A stretch of DNA of 64,000 nucleotides from Adiantum capillus-veneris. Its lineage: Eukaryota > Streptophyta > Polypodiopsida > Polypodiales > Pteridaceae. How positions within the stretch are numbered: position 1 is the first letter of the stretch; every line of letters begins with the position of its first letter. The DNA lies in NCBI GenBank assembly GCA_014529385.2, contig CM043954.1, positions 3,232,501 to 3,296,500 on the forward strand, in the 5' to 3' direction. Shown one piece after another: positions 11,098 to 21,797 of this stretch. The translations under genes and the position numbers were made by a program. Below the pieces are notes generated by a model. It searched no databases. It was not told where the DNA came from and saw only the letters and a program-made list of their open reading frames with translations.

Positions 11098-13616
11098 ATT
11101 ACACAGAGGTGCCCTCTTGTTGCTTACAACAAAAAATAGTATGAAGCTTACTTGGTTAGCCCTTGCTAGACATATCTTCTTGTATGTGCATTCAAAGAGG
11201 CTTTATTTGGCAAGTAACCCTCACTTAACCTTTGCTGCTAATGACCCAGGTCTTCCATCTCACAACCTCATGTCTTGCTATGGGATTTTAAAAACCCTTA
11301 AGGATTGGGAGTGTCTTTAGTCCACTATCCCACATTCCTTCCTTGCTCCCACATTGTAATTATAAAATCATAGGGCAATGATATAGTTACCATTTGGGAT
11401 TCTACTTTAAAATGTGTGAAACTAGAATTCCATGTGTGATTTTCTCAAGGAACCATATGGTGGGAGACAAGGTCGGACCTCTCCGTGACATTGAAGGAAA
11501 AGAGTTGCATCTGGCCAAAGGTGCCGATGTTGAGCCCATGTTGAGTTGGTGGGGTCATGGGAGCAATGTGGAATCATCTATAGTTGCGTGGCTACAACAT
11601 TTCTCTCCTTGCACTAGATTTTGGTGACCTAGTACACCTTCTACATACTAGCTAGAATCCTCGAGGCCCAAAGCAATGGACTCAAATGGCTTTTTCTTAG
11701 CCCCTATCTTGGAAGCTCTCCAACATACACAACCAAAGCATACATATACATGAAGACATACACCCTAGCTACATTATGAAAGCCAAAAGCCTAATCTCAA
11801 CCCCTCGTACCAAGTCTCTTGTAAGAAGGGCAGATAATGTACCCAACACTCTGGAGTTCTACAACGTCCCTTCTTCAAAGTATATCAATGTTGGCTTTGT
11901 ATCAAGATTCCCAGATTCCATGAGATCTTCCCCATATCATATTGGATTGCTTTCTATTGTCAACAAGCCCCCCAATTCCTCTTCACTACATGACCTCCAT
12001 ACTACCATTCAAGGGGTCATAGCCCATTGCAAGCAGTCTCAAAGTGTTGATCCATCTTGATCGCAAAATCATGTCAAAACTGAAGGCAATCTCAGAGCCA
12101 ACAATCACTTCAATTGATAGCACCAACAAGATCATGATCGCTATCTATCTAATACTACCACTACCTATAATACACCAAATTCTCTATTGCTTGATGCTTT
12201 AGCCATGCTCAAATGTAGGATGAAATTGAACTTGTATTTTGCAATGTCGTTCCAAAGTAAAGCAGTGCAGTGTAGTGCCTCTCTCATGGCGGATCCTCCA
12301 ACCAACATGTTTTGAAAAACTACATTTTGGAAATAAAGCTCGTTAAAAACTTGTATTTGTTCCTTTACTAATATCTTTGACCGTTGGCCAAATGTGGATG
12401 CCTTACCAAATGCATCCTTTTTCCACTGCGGCGTATCATATGAGAGTCCTAGACTATGAAATATCATGTCCTCGAGCAAGATACTGCTCTCCTATTTGTG
12501 TCATGGGATCTTCCCAAGACAAGTCATGTCTATTCAAATGGTGGTTATCCTCTTAGATTGTCAATGAAGCTATGAAATAAATCGTCTCGATTTTTGATGA
12601 CTTTTGCAGGTGACACGTCAATGGAGTACCTTGTTTGCCCGCTTAAGAAGGCTACTTCCTTGTCATTGAGATCAACTTAAAGCTCCTATTTGTCACCCTC
12701 ATCTTGGTACAAGAGTCAAGATCTATCAACATCATAATTGACCTCATTTCTACAATCCCCTGTTGCTAGTAATTTCTTAGCTTTACATTCCTTCAATGAA
12801 CTCACCGTCCGACCATCAGGGACAGAAAGCTTGTGTTTCTCCTTGTCCATAGTCTTGCTTTTAGCGAGTGATGAACTCTGCTGACGCTTTGTCAGAACAA
12901 ACAATGTTGGCTTCCTGCTCTGATCAAGGTTTGCACATGGAAATGAACATAATCAAAAAAATTTGCAGATGCGCCTTATTGGCTTATGATAGAATGTGCC
13001 TCATTGGACAAACTTGTCTTAAGTCAACCAAGCCACCACGATCTGAGTTGCGAAGACGAGAGCAGCTCGCGCTTGCTCTTTTGAGCTATGTGCACCTTCG
13101 GTACTCCGATGCAAAGGGGAGATAGCAGAGAATCTAATGTCTTGACGTTTTGGTGCTGCTACTGTTCAACACCATCATGAGTCCGGGGCACGCTCTTATT
13201 GGCCACCTCAACCCTCATCGCCATCAAACATCTAGAGTGCAGATGAGGATGGATACTAGCTCACTACAAGTTTTAGACATATTCTCACGTGCAAAAATTG
13301 AGTGAGAATATGGCTTTTGTCAGTCTGCAATAGAAATACATGTTCTTGCACGTATGAAGGGCGATTTTCTCACTGCTTTTTCTACATGCCAATATTTCGC
13401 AGGCAAGGAAAAGAGCAGTAGCGCCGGGCTTAAAAAGGAGCAGTGGCGTTGGCTCTACTGGTAAAAATGAAGTTTTAACGGGTGGGAAACATTGTGACGT
13501 GTCTTGCTTTTTTACGCATTAAGGCGTAAAGGAGGGTTAAAAAAATCCTTTTTTGTCGAAGAAACAAAAGGTCTAAAGCTTGTATTGTAGTAGTAAGTAG
13601 TACTGGTATCTTTGTT
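11098..13616. other. No supportable gene; unassigned weak ORFs
   Basis: Nothing matches a family I recognise. A minus-strand 104-codon frame at 12165-12479 and a 62-codon frame at 12716-12904 have protein-like composition but no motif I can name. They may be remnants of one decayed gene on that strand. No splice structure was worked out. Confidence 0.35.
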
Positions 13617-13717
13617 GTGGTCTTTTTGTACCCAGACATAATATCAGATTCACAATTTTGTAACAGTTTAGCCTCATAGGTCATTTTAGCCTTTTGAAGA
13701 CGTTAATATAACATTTC

Positions 13718-13760
<43 letters not shown>
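13617..13760 (+). mobile_element. Second LINE 3' end with (TC)20 tail
   Basis: From TTTTTGTACCCAGACATA the sequence follows the LINE 3' UTR at about 616-720 base by base with scattered changes, ending AACATTTCATT and then (TC)20 at 13721-13760. The upstream and downstream flanks differ from the first copy. It is probably a 5'-truncated insertion. Confidence 0.6.
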
Positions 13761-13765
<5 letters not shown>

Positions 13766-14640
13766 GAATCATATCACCGTATTACTGAGTATAAATAATC
13801 CCTGCATGCCAGTGTGGCCTAGGCCTACTCAAGGGGTACAAAAATTCTGCAAAGGTGGCTCAGACCATGCTCTAGCATCTAGTCAAGATGGACGCTAGGA
13901 AGAGTGCAATAAAAACCATCATGGCGGTGAATACACCGAAGAATAATCCTAATATCCCCCACTGTCGAATGAAACTATGATGTCTGTCCTGGGCTGATCT
14001 GGAAACACCAAGGGAGTCATCCCACTGTGCTTAAAGTGCGTGTATCCTAGAGAGGGTGAGCTCTGTGTCTAGGGGCGCATGACTCAGAACATGAAGAGAA
14101 CGAGCCATCCATATGTTCCAGATCGCCAAGCAGACTACAACAGTAAACACGATAGAGCTATGTGCCATCTGCAATCTGTCCTGCCATAGCCGGAATCATG
14201 GCCAATGTACCTTTCAGATATCCAATCGCTGTGAGCATGAAGACTGGATCACTGGATCAGATCCATCTCCCTCAAAACACAGATGCGGCCCAAAGGGTAG
14301 CTGTGAGGAAACCATGGTGCTGACCTACTCTACTCAAGAGTAGTGCTACTGCTTACCATACTCGGTGGGAGGCTGGGCACGACCATAAGCAATGTCTCTG
14401 TCATGTGGGAGTCTACGCGATGCATCTGATACAAGCAGAGTAATGACCTGCACGAACCGTACTCCATAATGATGTTTGAAAAAAACCGGGGTCCAGTGTA
14501 TTTTAACGGGTTGAAATCCTAAAATCCCGGTTAGATTTTGAGCTTGCCTTGAAGAAAACCGGGCAATTTTCACATCTTTTAGTGTAATTACCGGCAAAAG
14601 CTTCAAATTTCGACCTAAAAACCGAGAGAATTTCAAGTTT
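13761..14640. other. No supportable gene
   Basis: Only short frames; no repeats or structural signals recognised. It may include the decayed 3' continuation of the kinase relic to its right. Confidence 0.4.
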
Positions 14641-14644
14641 GCCC

Positions 14645-15143
14645 TTATTTTCTTCGGTTAGGGAAAATGTTCTTTTCTAGCCCTGTGAGTCCATATCCTT
14701 GTTGAAATAAATGCCTCTCTGCAAAGCAAAGAGCGGTGCCCAATCCTGGCAATGTACTTGAAAAATGAGACAAAACCCAAGTTAGGATCCACCCTGTACT
14801 CACCGAGGTCCCAATAAAGCTGCGAGAGTGGACAACCCTCCGGGATCCATAGGCGCCAAGAATCAGCCATGTCTGGTGGAAGAGATGGATCAAACTCACG
14901 TCGCTTTCCACAAGACCCAACAACTCAGCTCCAACTACCGTGTTCACCATCACCCCCAACCACCGTTGCTGATAGCCTCTCCAATCCAAAGTCCGACAAA
15001 TGGGCCTCAAAATATGCATCGAAATGGACATTGGTGGGTTTCACGTCACCATGCACGATCGAAGGATTGCACTGAGAATGCAAAAATGATTGCCGAAGGC
15101 CCAAAACTTCCTGGCCTGCTAAAACGACAGCAAAGTCAAGCAA
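14645..15143 (-). pseudogene. Receptor-like kinase relic (catalytic loop and DFG)
   Basis: The minus-strand frame 15143-14925 contains FLHSQCNPSIVHGDVKP, TNVHFDAYFEAHLSDFGLE and RLSATVVGGDGEHG. These are a protein-kinase catalytic loop (HGDVKPxN) and the Mg-binding DFG, typical of plant LRR receptor-like kinases. The frame then breaks; weakly protein-like frames continue to about 14645 without a clear APE motif. No N-terminal kinase lobe, membrane segment or LRRs are visible. Immediately upstream, a palindromic hairpin element (15149-15228) sits where the rest of the kinase should be, so that insertion may bound the relic. Confidence 0.6.
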
Positions 15144-15148
15144 AAAAG

Positions 15149-15228
15149 CTAATAAAAAAAGGGGGCCTGGAGCCCCCCCTCGCGCGCGGACGACGGGTGG
15201 GCTCTAGTCCCCCTTTTTTTTATTATAA
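15149..15228. repeat. G/C-armed palindromic hairpin element, copy 1
   Basis: The left arm AATAAAAAAAGGGGG then CCTGGAGCCC pairs with the right arm GGGCTCTAG then CCCCCTTTTTTTTATT. The centre is CG-rich (CGCGCGCGGACGACG). Same architecture as the other hairpins at 15.6-16.4 kb and 60.0 kb. Confidence 0.75.
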
Positions 15229-15605
15229 GTTTTCCCTTTTGATAACGGATATTTTTGGCTTCTTAACACCCCATATAATACTTCTTAATTAAACATGACT
15301 CCCGTGATGCCAGTTGGTGACTAAAATGGTTCCCTGTAGCTCGCTTAGTACAATCCATTTTTTCTTATATCTTATGTATTTCTAAGGATGCATTCCTTGA
15401 GGGGACCCTTCTCAAGCACACCGCATTTGGCATACATGTCGACCCAGGTTGTACGAAGCACAACACATGCAAGCATTGGTGATTGCTATCAATTCGACAC
15501 AGTCCAGAGCTTCTTCGCTTTGCTCGCTAATGATATCCGATTTGAAAAAAAGGGGGATGGTGCCCCCTAATCCTCTACGTGTGGCTCATTGATGATACCC
15601 AATCT

Positions 15606-15685
15606 AAAAACAAAAGGGGTGCTTGAGCCCCCCCGTTGTCCGTGCGCACGTGGATCATGGGGAGGCTCTAGCCTCCCTTTTTTCC
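15606..15685. repeat. G/C-armed palindromic hairpin element, copy 2
   Basis: The left arm AAAAACAAAAGGGG, GCTTGAGCCCCCC pairs with GGGGAGGCTCTAGCC, TCCCTTTTTT. The centre CGTTGTCCGTGCGCACG is self-complementary around GTGCGCAC. A half-copy (AAAAAAAGGGGGATGGTGCC) lies just before it at 15545-15568. Confidence 0.75.
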
Positions 15686-15863
15686 CAGACCGAGTATCAT
15701 CAACGTCTTGTATAATGCCACATGCTTGTGCACCACATTTGACATATTACTTGTCCAAGGTAGTGCATACTGAATTCTTATGCCATATCAGCATCTTGCC
15801 TAACGCCACATGCCGTCAAGATGCAAGCATAGCTTTCTTCAAATGCAATTAACTATCATGTGT

Positions 15864-16190
15864 GAGAACCTCAAATGGAATTTTTTCTCATGTTATAGTT
15901 TATATTTGAAAGCAAAGAGGGGGGCCAAGAGCCCTTCTCTCATTCTCACACACATCTTCAAGAACCTCAATTGAAAATTATCCCCATGCTAAAGCTCATG
16001 ACTTGAAAGAAAAAGGGGGCCAAGAGCCCCATGATCATCCGCTTGCACGCGGGTGATCATGGGGCTCTTGGTCCCCTTTTTCTTTCAAGTCATGAGAAAG
16101 GGGGCTCTTGGCCCCCTTATCATCCGCATGCAGGGGGCTCTTGGCCCCCTTTTTCTTTACAGTCATCAGCTATAGCATGAAAGAACCTAT
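15864..16190. repeat. Near-perfect 102-bp palindrome within a larger inverted-repeat unit
   Basis: The arms 15995-16042 and 16049-16096 match at 46 of 48 positions around a 6-base loop (TTGCAC). From the outside in they read CTCATGACTTGAAAG, an A-run, GGGGGCCAAGAGCCCC, then ATGATCATCCGC. The outer flank (AGAACCTCAA...CATGCTAAAGC) also occurs, as a half-unit, at 15864-15936. In inverted form it occurs to the right, near 16155-16185. At 16097-16157 a rearranged block repeats GGGGGCTCTTGGCCCCC twice around CATCCGCATGCA. Such a long palindrome would form a stable hairpin in RNA or single-stranded DNA. Confidence 0.88.
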
Positions 16191-16292
16191 GCTCTTGGTT
16201 GGTGATGTTAGTCAAATCTTGTTGTTTGGAGAAATTAACAAACAATGTAGGTCATGAATTACGAAAAAATATAAAGCTCTTGGTTCACAATT

Positions 16293-16363
16293 AAAAGGGG
16301 GGCAAGAGCTCCCCGATCATCTGCGTGCAAGCGGATGATCAGGGAGCTCTTGCCCCTCTTTTT
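16293..16363. repeat. Palindromic hairpin element, copy with the conserved core
   Basis: The left arm AAAAGGGGGGCAAGAGCTCC, CCGATCATCTGC pairs with GCGGATGATCAGGG, AGCTCTTGCCCC, TCTTTTT. The centre, GATCATCTGC..TGCA..GCGGATGATC, is the core shared with the 58-kb cluster. Confidence 0.85.
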
Positions 16364-16939
16364 CTTCCAAAATTGAACCTCCGCAAGACTTCTTGTGGCA
16401 TAGAACCCTCTCTGTGCACTTGGTACGTGAGACACGACTCTTAAGATGAGCAACAAACTCAACACAAGTGTGGAAAAAATAACACGAGACACGAGCTACT
16501 ATCGTTCATATCATGCTTGAGATAATTAAAGATAGGATGGTGAGAGAGCATTATTGCTTGATGGTGTGTCAAAATGTCCTTGCAAGGAAATAGGGAACTT
16601 ATCACTTTAGGATGCCAGAGAATCAAGATGATGTTGATCTTTTGTTGTAGCTGCAAGCGGGCTTGAATATGGAAGTGTTGAACCAAGGTAGGGATTTAAT
16701 TCCATGGGCAAGGAAATAGCTTGAAGGTGTACACATGATATTGCATAAGGAATATAAATATGCAAGTCTGCTCTACACTACACCATATTTTACATGTGAT
16801 ATTCTTGCTTTCTCTTTAATGTGCTATTATCTAATGGTAGTTGAAATTGGTCTCTATGATAGCTACGTCATAATAACCAAGATTTTCCAAAAGTTGCAGG
16901 ATGTACCTAATAAGGGAAGGGACACGGGGCTAGGCACTC

Positions 16940-17340
16940 TCCTATTTGCATAGAGTGTAGGTTCAGGGTCTCTTCAAATGTAGTCTTTTGGAATGCACTC
17001 ATTCAAGGATATGGTCCAAAAAACAAAGAGAGGGCTAGACCATTTTGATTGCATATAACCATAGCATATCACCCCACATTCAATTGATTTTCTTAATGGT
17101 GATCCATCTATATTGCCACTCATTTTGCACCTTAATGATCTTCGTGTTTGAGACACGTTCAATGATGATCTTTCTCTTTGTGATGATATTGCTTGGAATG
17201 TTCTGATTATAGGGAAAGGTAAAGAATCCTTGTAGAGAAAAAGAATCCACGGCTTCTCTCCAAATGAAATCACCTATGCTTGCATTCTCAACAATGTGTG
17301 GCATTATGTGAGAAGTGGTCCAAAAAAAATATGAGATGGT
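16940..17340 (+). pseudogene. Decayed pentatricopeptide-repeat (PPR) gene fragment
   Basis: Scattered across frames on the plus strand are PPR helices: NVVFWNALIQGYGPKN (about 16977-17024), DIAWNVLIIGKGKES (about 17185-17230) and GFSPNEITYACILNN (about 17251-17295). These match the WNALI.GY and SP..ITYACIL signatures of plant organellar RNA-binding PPR proteins. Frameshifts and stops separate them, so it is a pseudogene. A second PPR relic lies at 61.56-62.5 kb. Confidence 0.6.
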
Positions 17341-17414
17341 TTGTTACGTCTCTTTGAATAAGAAAATGTCATCCTTGGCCTCTATCCCTTCATCTAACAT
17401 CTACAAGATATTAT

Positions 17415-17646
17415 CAAGGAATTATTTCACAGCAGGATATGTTGTTTAGTTGGGTTAGCTCATGTACTCACCATCTATGAGAATCTTCTTTATTGGCTAG
17501 GAGTGACCTATTGATGTTAGTGGATATTACCAAGGAATTACTGCACACCAGGTTATGTTGTTTAGTTGGGTTAGCTCATGTACTCACCATCTATGAAAAT
17601 CTGCTTTATTGGCTGGTAGTGACCTATTGATGTCAGTGGATAGGAT
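17415..17646 (+). repeat. 116-bp tandem duplication
   Basis: Copies at 17415-17530 and 17531-17646 share TATGTTGTTTAGTTGGGTTA and TGACCTATTGATG with few differences. Noncoding. Confidence 0.92.
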
Positions 17647-19064
17647 AGTCAAAGTGGATATTGGTTGTGCCAATAGTAAAGGCAAGAGTCTATAGGCTAT
17701 TTATAGAGATGCTTTTCTCAAGGATTCTTGCCACTAGGAAAGGCAAGGACCTCTATGTTGTTTATAGAGGATTCATTTATCGAACACTCACTATATTTAT
17801 CACGTGGGCTCAACATAAAGATACATTCCATAAAAAACATTACCTAATTTAGTACAAGTTATTGGACTAAAATTTCTTTTGGTGCCTTAGAACATGGGAA
17901 GCGCGCTCAAGGAAGATTTTAAGCCAAATTCTATTCCTTCATGGGTATTCACAAGAGAAAAACAATATTTACATTACTCTTTTATAGCCATTAGTTGATT
18001 AATGGAGCACAATCAAATTTTAGGGCCTATAAAAATACATGATATAGGTGCAAAGTTGCTTCTTGCATGTAAAGAACATCCAAAAATTGCATTTGAATGC
18101 CACCTGTAAAAGAAGAAATATATATATATATATATATATTCACACACACATAGTGCATGAAGTAAAATGAGAAAGACAAGGGCATGAGATGGAATAGAAA
18201 GTTGGGGGGAGAGAGAGAGAGAGAGAGAGAGGAGGGGTGGTGCACTACTGGATGGTGTGAACTTTACTTGCTGGCACAAGAAGGAAGAACCAATACTAAT
18301 AATTTCTTTGGGGTGATGAAATAAACTTATAATCTATAACAAACCATAGCAATCATCATAGCGATTAAGCACTTTATATATGGTTCAATAGAAAAAAATG
18401 ATCAGTTACTTAATAGAGGACAAGATAAAAGTCTTATTTTTCATTAACAAAAAGGCTAGTTTCCTTTAAGGCTTTAGCCTTTTTGGTAGGCAAAACAAAC
18501 TTTGGGCAATTAGATATGTGAGGTTTGGGGTGTTGGAAAGCTGATTGCGCTTACTCTTATATTACCTACCAAGTGTATGAGCCATTTTGCTCTTTGTTAC
18601 TTGCCACAATATCTCCATGAACCCATTACAAGAAGTCATCAAGGGTGAATAAGAGCACGAGAGTGAGGATGATAACTTTGTGTATAGTTGGGGCACATGT
18701 ATGTGTTTCTCAATCAATCCTTTTAGTTTAAAGGGCAAGGAGCCAAGCTCCATGAATATATACTAAGCATAATATTCACTTGAAATACGTGCAAGGACTT
18801 GTTTCCATCAATCTCCATTTGCTTGCATTCCTTCTTCTCTTCATATAATCATCATTCTCTCTATCATGGACTTGAGTTGTAGATTCAATTGGCAAAGGCT
18901 AGCCAAAGAAAATAACCTCCATGCAAGATGACCAAAGTTTGGAATGCCACACCATGTATACCATTCATAAGGTTCATCTAGAAGCTTTAGTAGAGGGTAT
19001 AATGCTTTTGAATAGCATGCAAAAATCTCGAAAATAATGCTTCAACTCCAAAAGCTCGAAATGC
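17647..19064. other. No supportable gene; microsatellites
   Basis: Contains a TA run (about 18118-18139) next to a short CA run, and a GA run (about 18209-18231). Frames over these are low complexity. Nothing else recognised. Confidence 0.6.
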
Positions 19065-19280
19065 AAGCTCGCAAATATAAAATCCCCGGTGGTGTGATGG
19101 ATATGCGCCTTGGGATGCGAATGGGTGATGGTACTTTGGTAGAGTGATGGAGATGCTAAGAATGCATGAAAGCTCGCAAATATAAAATCCCCGGTGGTGT
19201 GATGGATATGCGCCTTGGGATGCGAATGGGTAATGGTACTTTGGTAGAGTGATGGAGATGCTAAGAATGCATGAAAGCTC
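19065..19280 (-). repeat. 105-bp tandem duplication (35-codon period)
   Basis: Copies at 19065-19169 and 19170-19274 are nearly identical, followed by the start of a third (AAGCTCTCAT). The period is a multiple of three. The minus-strand frame 19363-18974 therefore stays open and carries the 35-residue unit twice (FHAFLASPSLYQSTITHSH in each). There is no recognised domain, so I treat it as a repeat rather than a gene. Confidence 0.9.
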
Positions 19281-19841
19281 TCATCGCCATAGCCAACCAT
19301 GTATGTATGTATGTGTATAAAGAAGAAAATGCAAGAAACGTAAGAAACAAAAAGAAAGGGCAAAAAAGACGGCTACTCTGCAAAATCAATTAGTAAACAT
19401 AAAGTTAAAAGCCACTTTGTATCAATTTTTGAAAAATTATCACAACCTTTAATCACATCAAATTTCTAAACTTATTACTTAGAATAACACTACAAGAAAG
19501 AAAATTATATGATTTTATTGCAATAAAACACATTTAGCTAGTTGCATAGCATCAAACTTGCATAAATACAATGTATTGGCACTTTAAGTAGCCTCCCTCT
19601 TATATGGGCACAACTCAACATTACTTCCTATATCTATGAAAATATCTCTCCCTAAAGAGACATCCTCATGGTCATCCGAGAGGTTATCTACTTTTTCCTC
19701 TACATTCATTACTTCTACTACGTTCTCCTTTGTGTTCATTGTTTCCTCTGTATTTTCCTCTTCATTTTTCTATGATTCCTACTGCACTTTCTATGCATGG
19801 GAGATTGTAGCCCTCATAGATTCATGCACTTTACGGGGTTA
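19275..19841. other. No supportable gene; possible CACTA terminus
   Basis: AT-rich. CACTACAAGAAAG at 19498-19510 matches the terminal sequence typical of plant CACTA transposons, but no opposite terminus or transposase was found. Confidence 0.35.
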
Positions 19842-21274
19842 CTGTAACATTTAATGATCTAGTAACTTGTGTGTAGCGGAAAATAGCATGGACATAGTGA
19901 GCATTTCATTAGAATAGCTTCCTAATGAGAATAACAAGATTCCTTGGGTGGAGAGAGCAACAAAAAGCATAACACCTAGTTAGATAGCATGAACTATACT
20001 TCAAAGGAGAGAGAAATTAAGCAATTGACAACAGTTGAGGACCGGATTTTCATGGAGCCGGTCCCCCCTCCAAAAGGCTTTGTATTATGGTTTCTCCCAT
20101 CAAGAGAGAGATTTTACAATACAATTCTTTGTGTTCCTTCAATACTAGCAAATGCAATGAAGATGGAAACTTCATGCACTAAGCAGAACACATATCAAAC
20201 ACAACATCAATTCCCTCACGGTCTCAGACCCAAGACCTCACACACCTTCGAAGATGGTGAGAGCTAGCGGGGTATGAGAGTAGATTGAGAGGAAGAAGGA
20301 GTATTCTTACGAGAAAGATGTACATCTGCTCACATAATCACTCATATTAGCATAGCTTAGCTTACTAAGTAGCATGGTAGAGGAGATGAGCATGCATTGA
20401 AGCTTGGCTCTTGGTTGGATTTGCATCACAAAGCCAAGAGTTGTTGGTGTAGGCATCCCTTCTCACCAGCTTGGAGTAGGTGGTAAGCTTTCCATTAAAG
20501 CTTGAGAAGGAGAGAGAGTCTTCTTTTCTTCACACATGAGCTAGTGTGAGTGTGTAGGTGATAATGCCTTGTAAAATTCAGCCCCCTCTCTCTCTCTTGG
20601 TCAACCCCCTTGCTAATTGCTCTTGCTAGCACCTCATTGGACCTCCCCAGGCTTAGCCAATAGGAATTAAGCATCATAAATGATAGCCTTCTGACATGTG
20701 TTCCCCTTTACCCTTTTGTGAGAGATCTAGGTAATTAATAAATGCAACTAAACTCTCATTGGACCCCTTTGCCTCCTGGCCAATAGGAATCAGGCAAGCC
20801 ATTGGGTTGTTGAATGCTCATTGGACCCCTTGGGAGACTGTCCAATAGTCTTCTAGAGAGCTTAATTCTTATTGGTTCTTTTATTGCGTGTTTTTAAATT
20901 AATTAAACTAGATTTACTCTAGCTTAATTATCATTGGTCCACCTCCAAGGCCATCCAATAGGAATTGGGTACACCTTGTGGGCATCTGGGCTAGGGAGCT
21001 GACATGTGTCCCTCATTCCCTTTGTGTAAAGGGAGTTTATGTGTGTGTGTGTGTGTGTGTGTGTGAGTTTCTCTCTCATCCCCTACTTGCAAGTCTTGCC
21101 CCCTCCTATGTAGGGATTGATTAAGACTTTTGGGACACACACAAAGTATCCAATTCCCCTAATGTTTGACCTTTGGACACAACCTTTGAATTTTGGAACC
21201 TTAGCATTTTGGAATTCTTAATGGGCTGAACCTTAGGGTCTTTTAAGCCCATTGTTGCACATTGCTCTTTTACA
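19842..21274 (-). repeat. Putative chromovirus 3' LTR
   Basis: The segment starts TGTAACATT and ends GCTCTTTTACA, giving inverted TGTAA/TTACA ends. It is followed on the right by a polypurine tract (minus AAAGGGGGGGGCATC) and then the integrase gene in the same orientation, the correct order for a 3' LTR. A GT microsatellite lies at 21039-21065. The left boundary is chosen from the terminal inverted repeat only; no partner LTR is in the window to confirm it. The interior holds four paired ATTGG/CCAAT motifs. Confidence 0.45.
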
Positions 21275-21290
21275 GATGCCCCCCCCTTTG
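21275..21290 (-). promoter_or_regulatory. Polypurine tract of the chromovirus fragment
   Basis: On the minus strand CAAAGGGGGGGGCATC lies immediately before a TGTAAAAG LTR-like start. Position and composition fit the plus-strand primer of a Ty3-gypsy element. Confidence 0.55.
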
Positions 21291-21797
21291 GATCCCTATT
21301 TTCCCTCCTTTGGATCCCTACTGTGGTCGGTCTGCTAGCTTAACCAATATTCTAGCTTTTTCTCCACTGGCACTTCCTCATATTAAATGATTAGTTTAAC
21401 ATGAGAAAATAATTTAGGAGAACCAGATATTGATTATTATGACATTACCTCTCTCTTGAAATCATAGTCATCCTCAACTATGGGGTAGAGAAGATAAAGC
21501 ATATTCATTAGTCCTTTTCTTAGCGGGTAGAGGATCCCTATGTTACCCTATGACATCGTTTCAGAATGGATGACTAGTCCATTTGGCGCTTGAGAGCCTA
21601 AGCTACCGCAAGCATGTCTGCACATTAGTCCTATCAATCTTCCATAGTAGAGTGACAAGCTCTACTTGGTGTTTGGGAGAGGTCGTCTTCGCAAACTTGA
21701 TCTAAGCATGCATACTACTTCATTTTTGTGCACAATAAAGAAAAAGAGAGTCTTATAAGACAAAAACTTTGTTCATTTTTAACATTTGTACATTTGC

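Noticed and set aside
15149-16363. CRISPR-like spaced repeats
   Set aside because: The repeats are individually palindromic, irregularly spaced and variable in length, with no constant-length spacers, and the DNA is eukaryotic.
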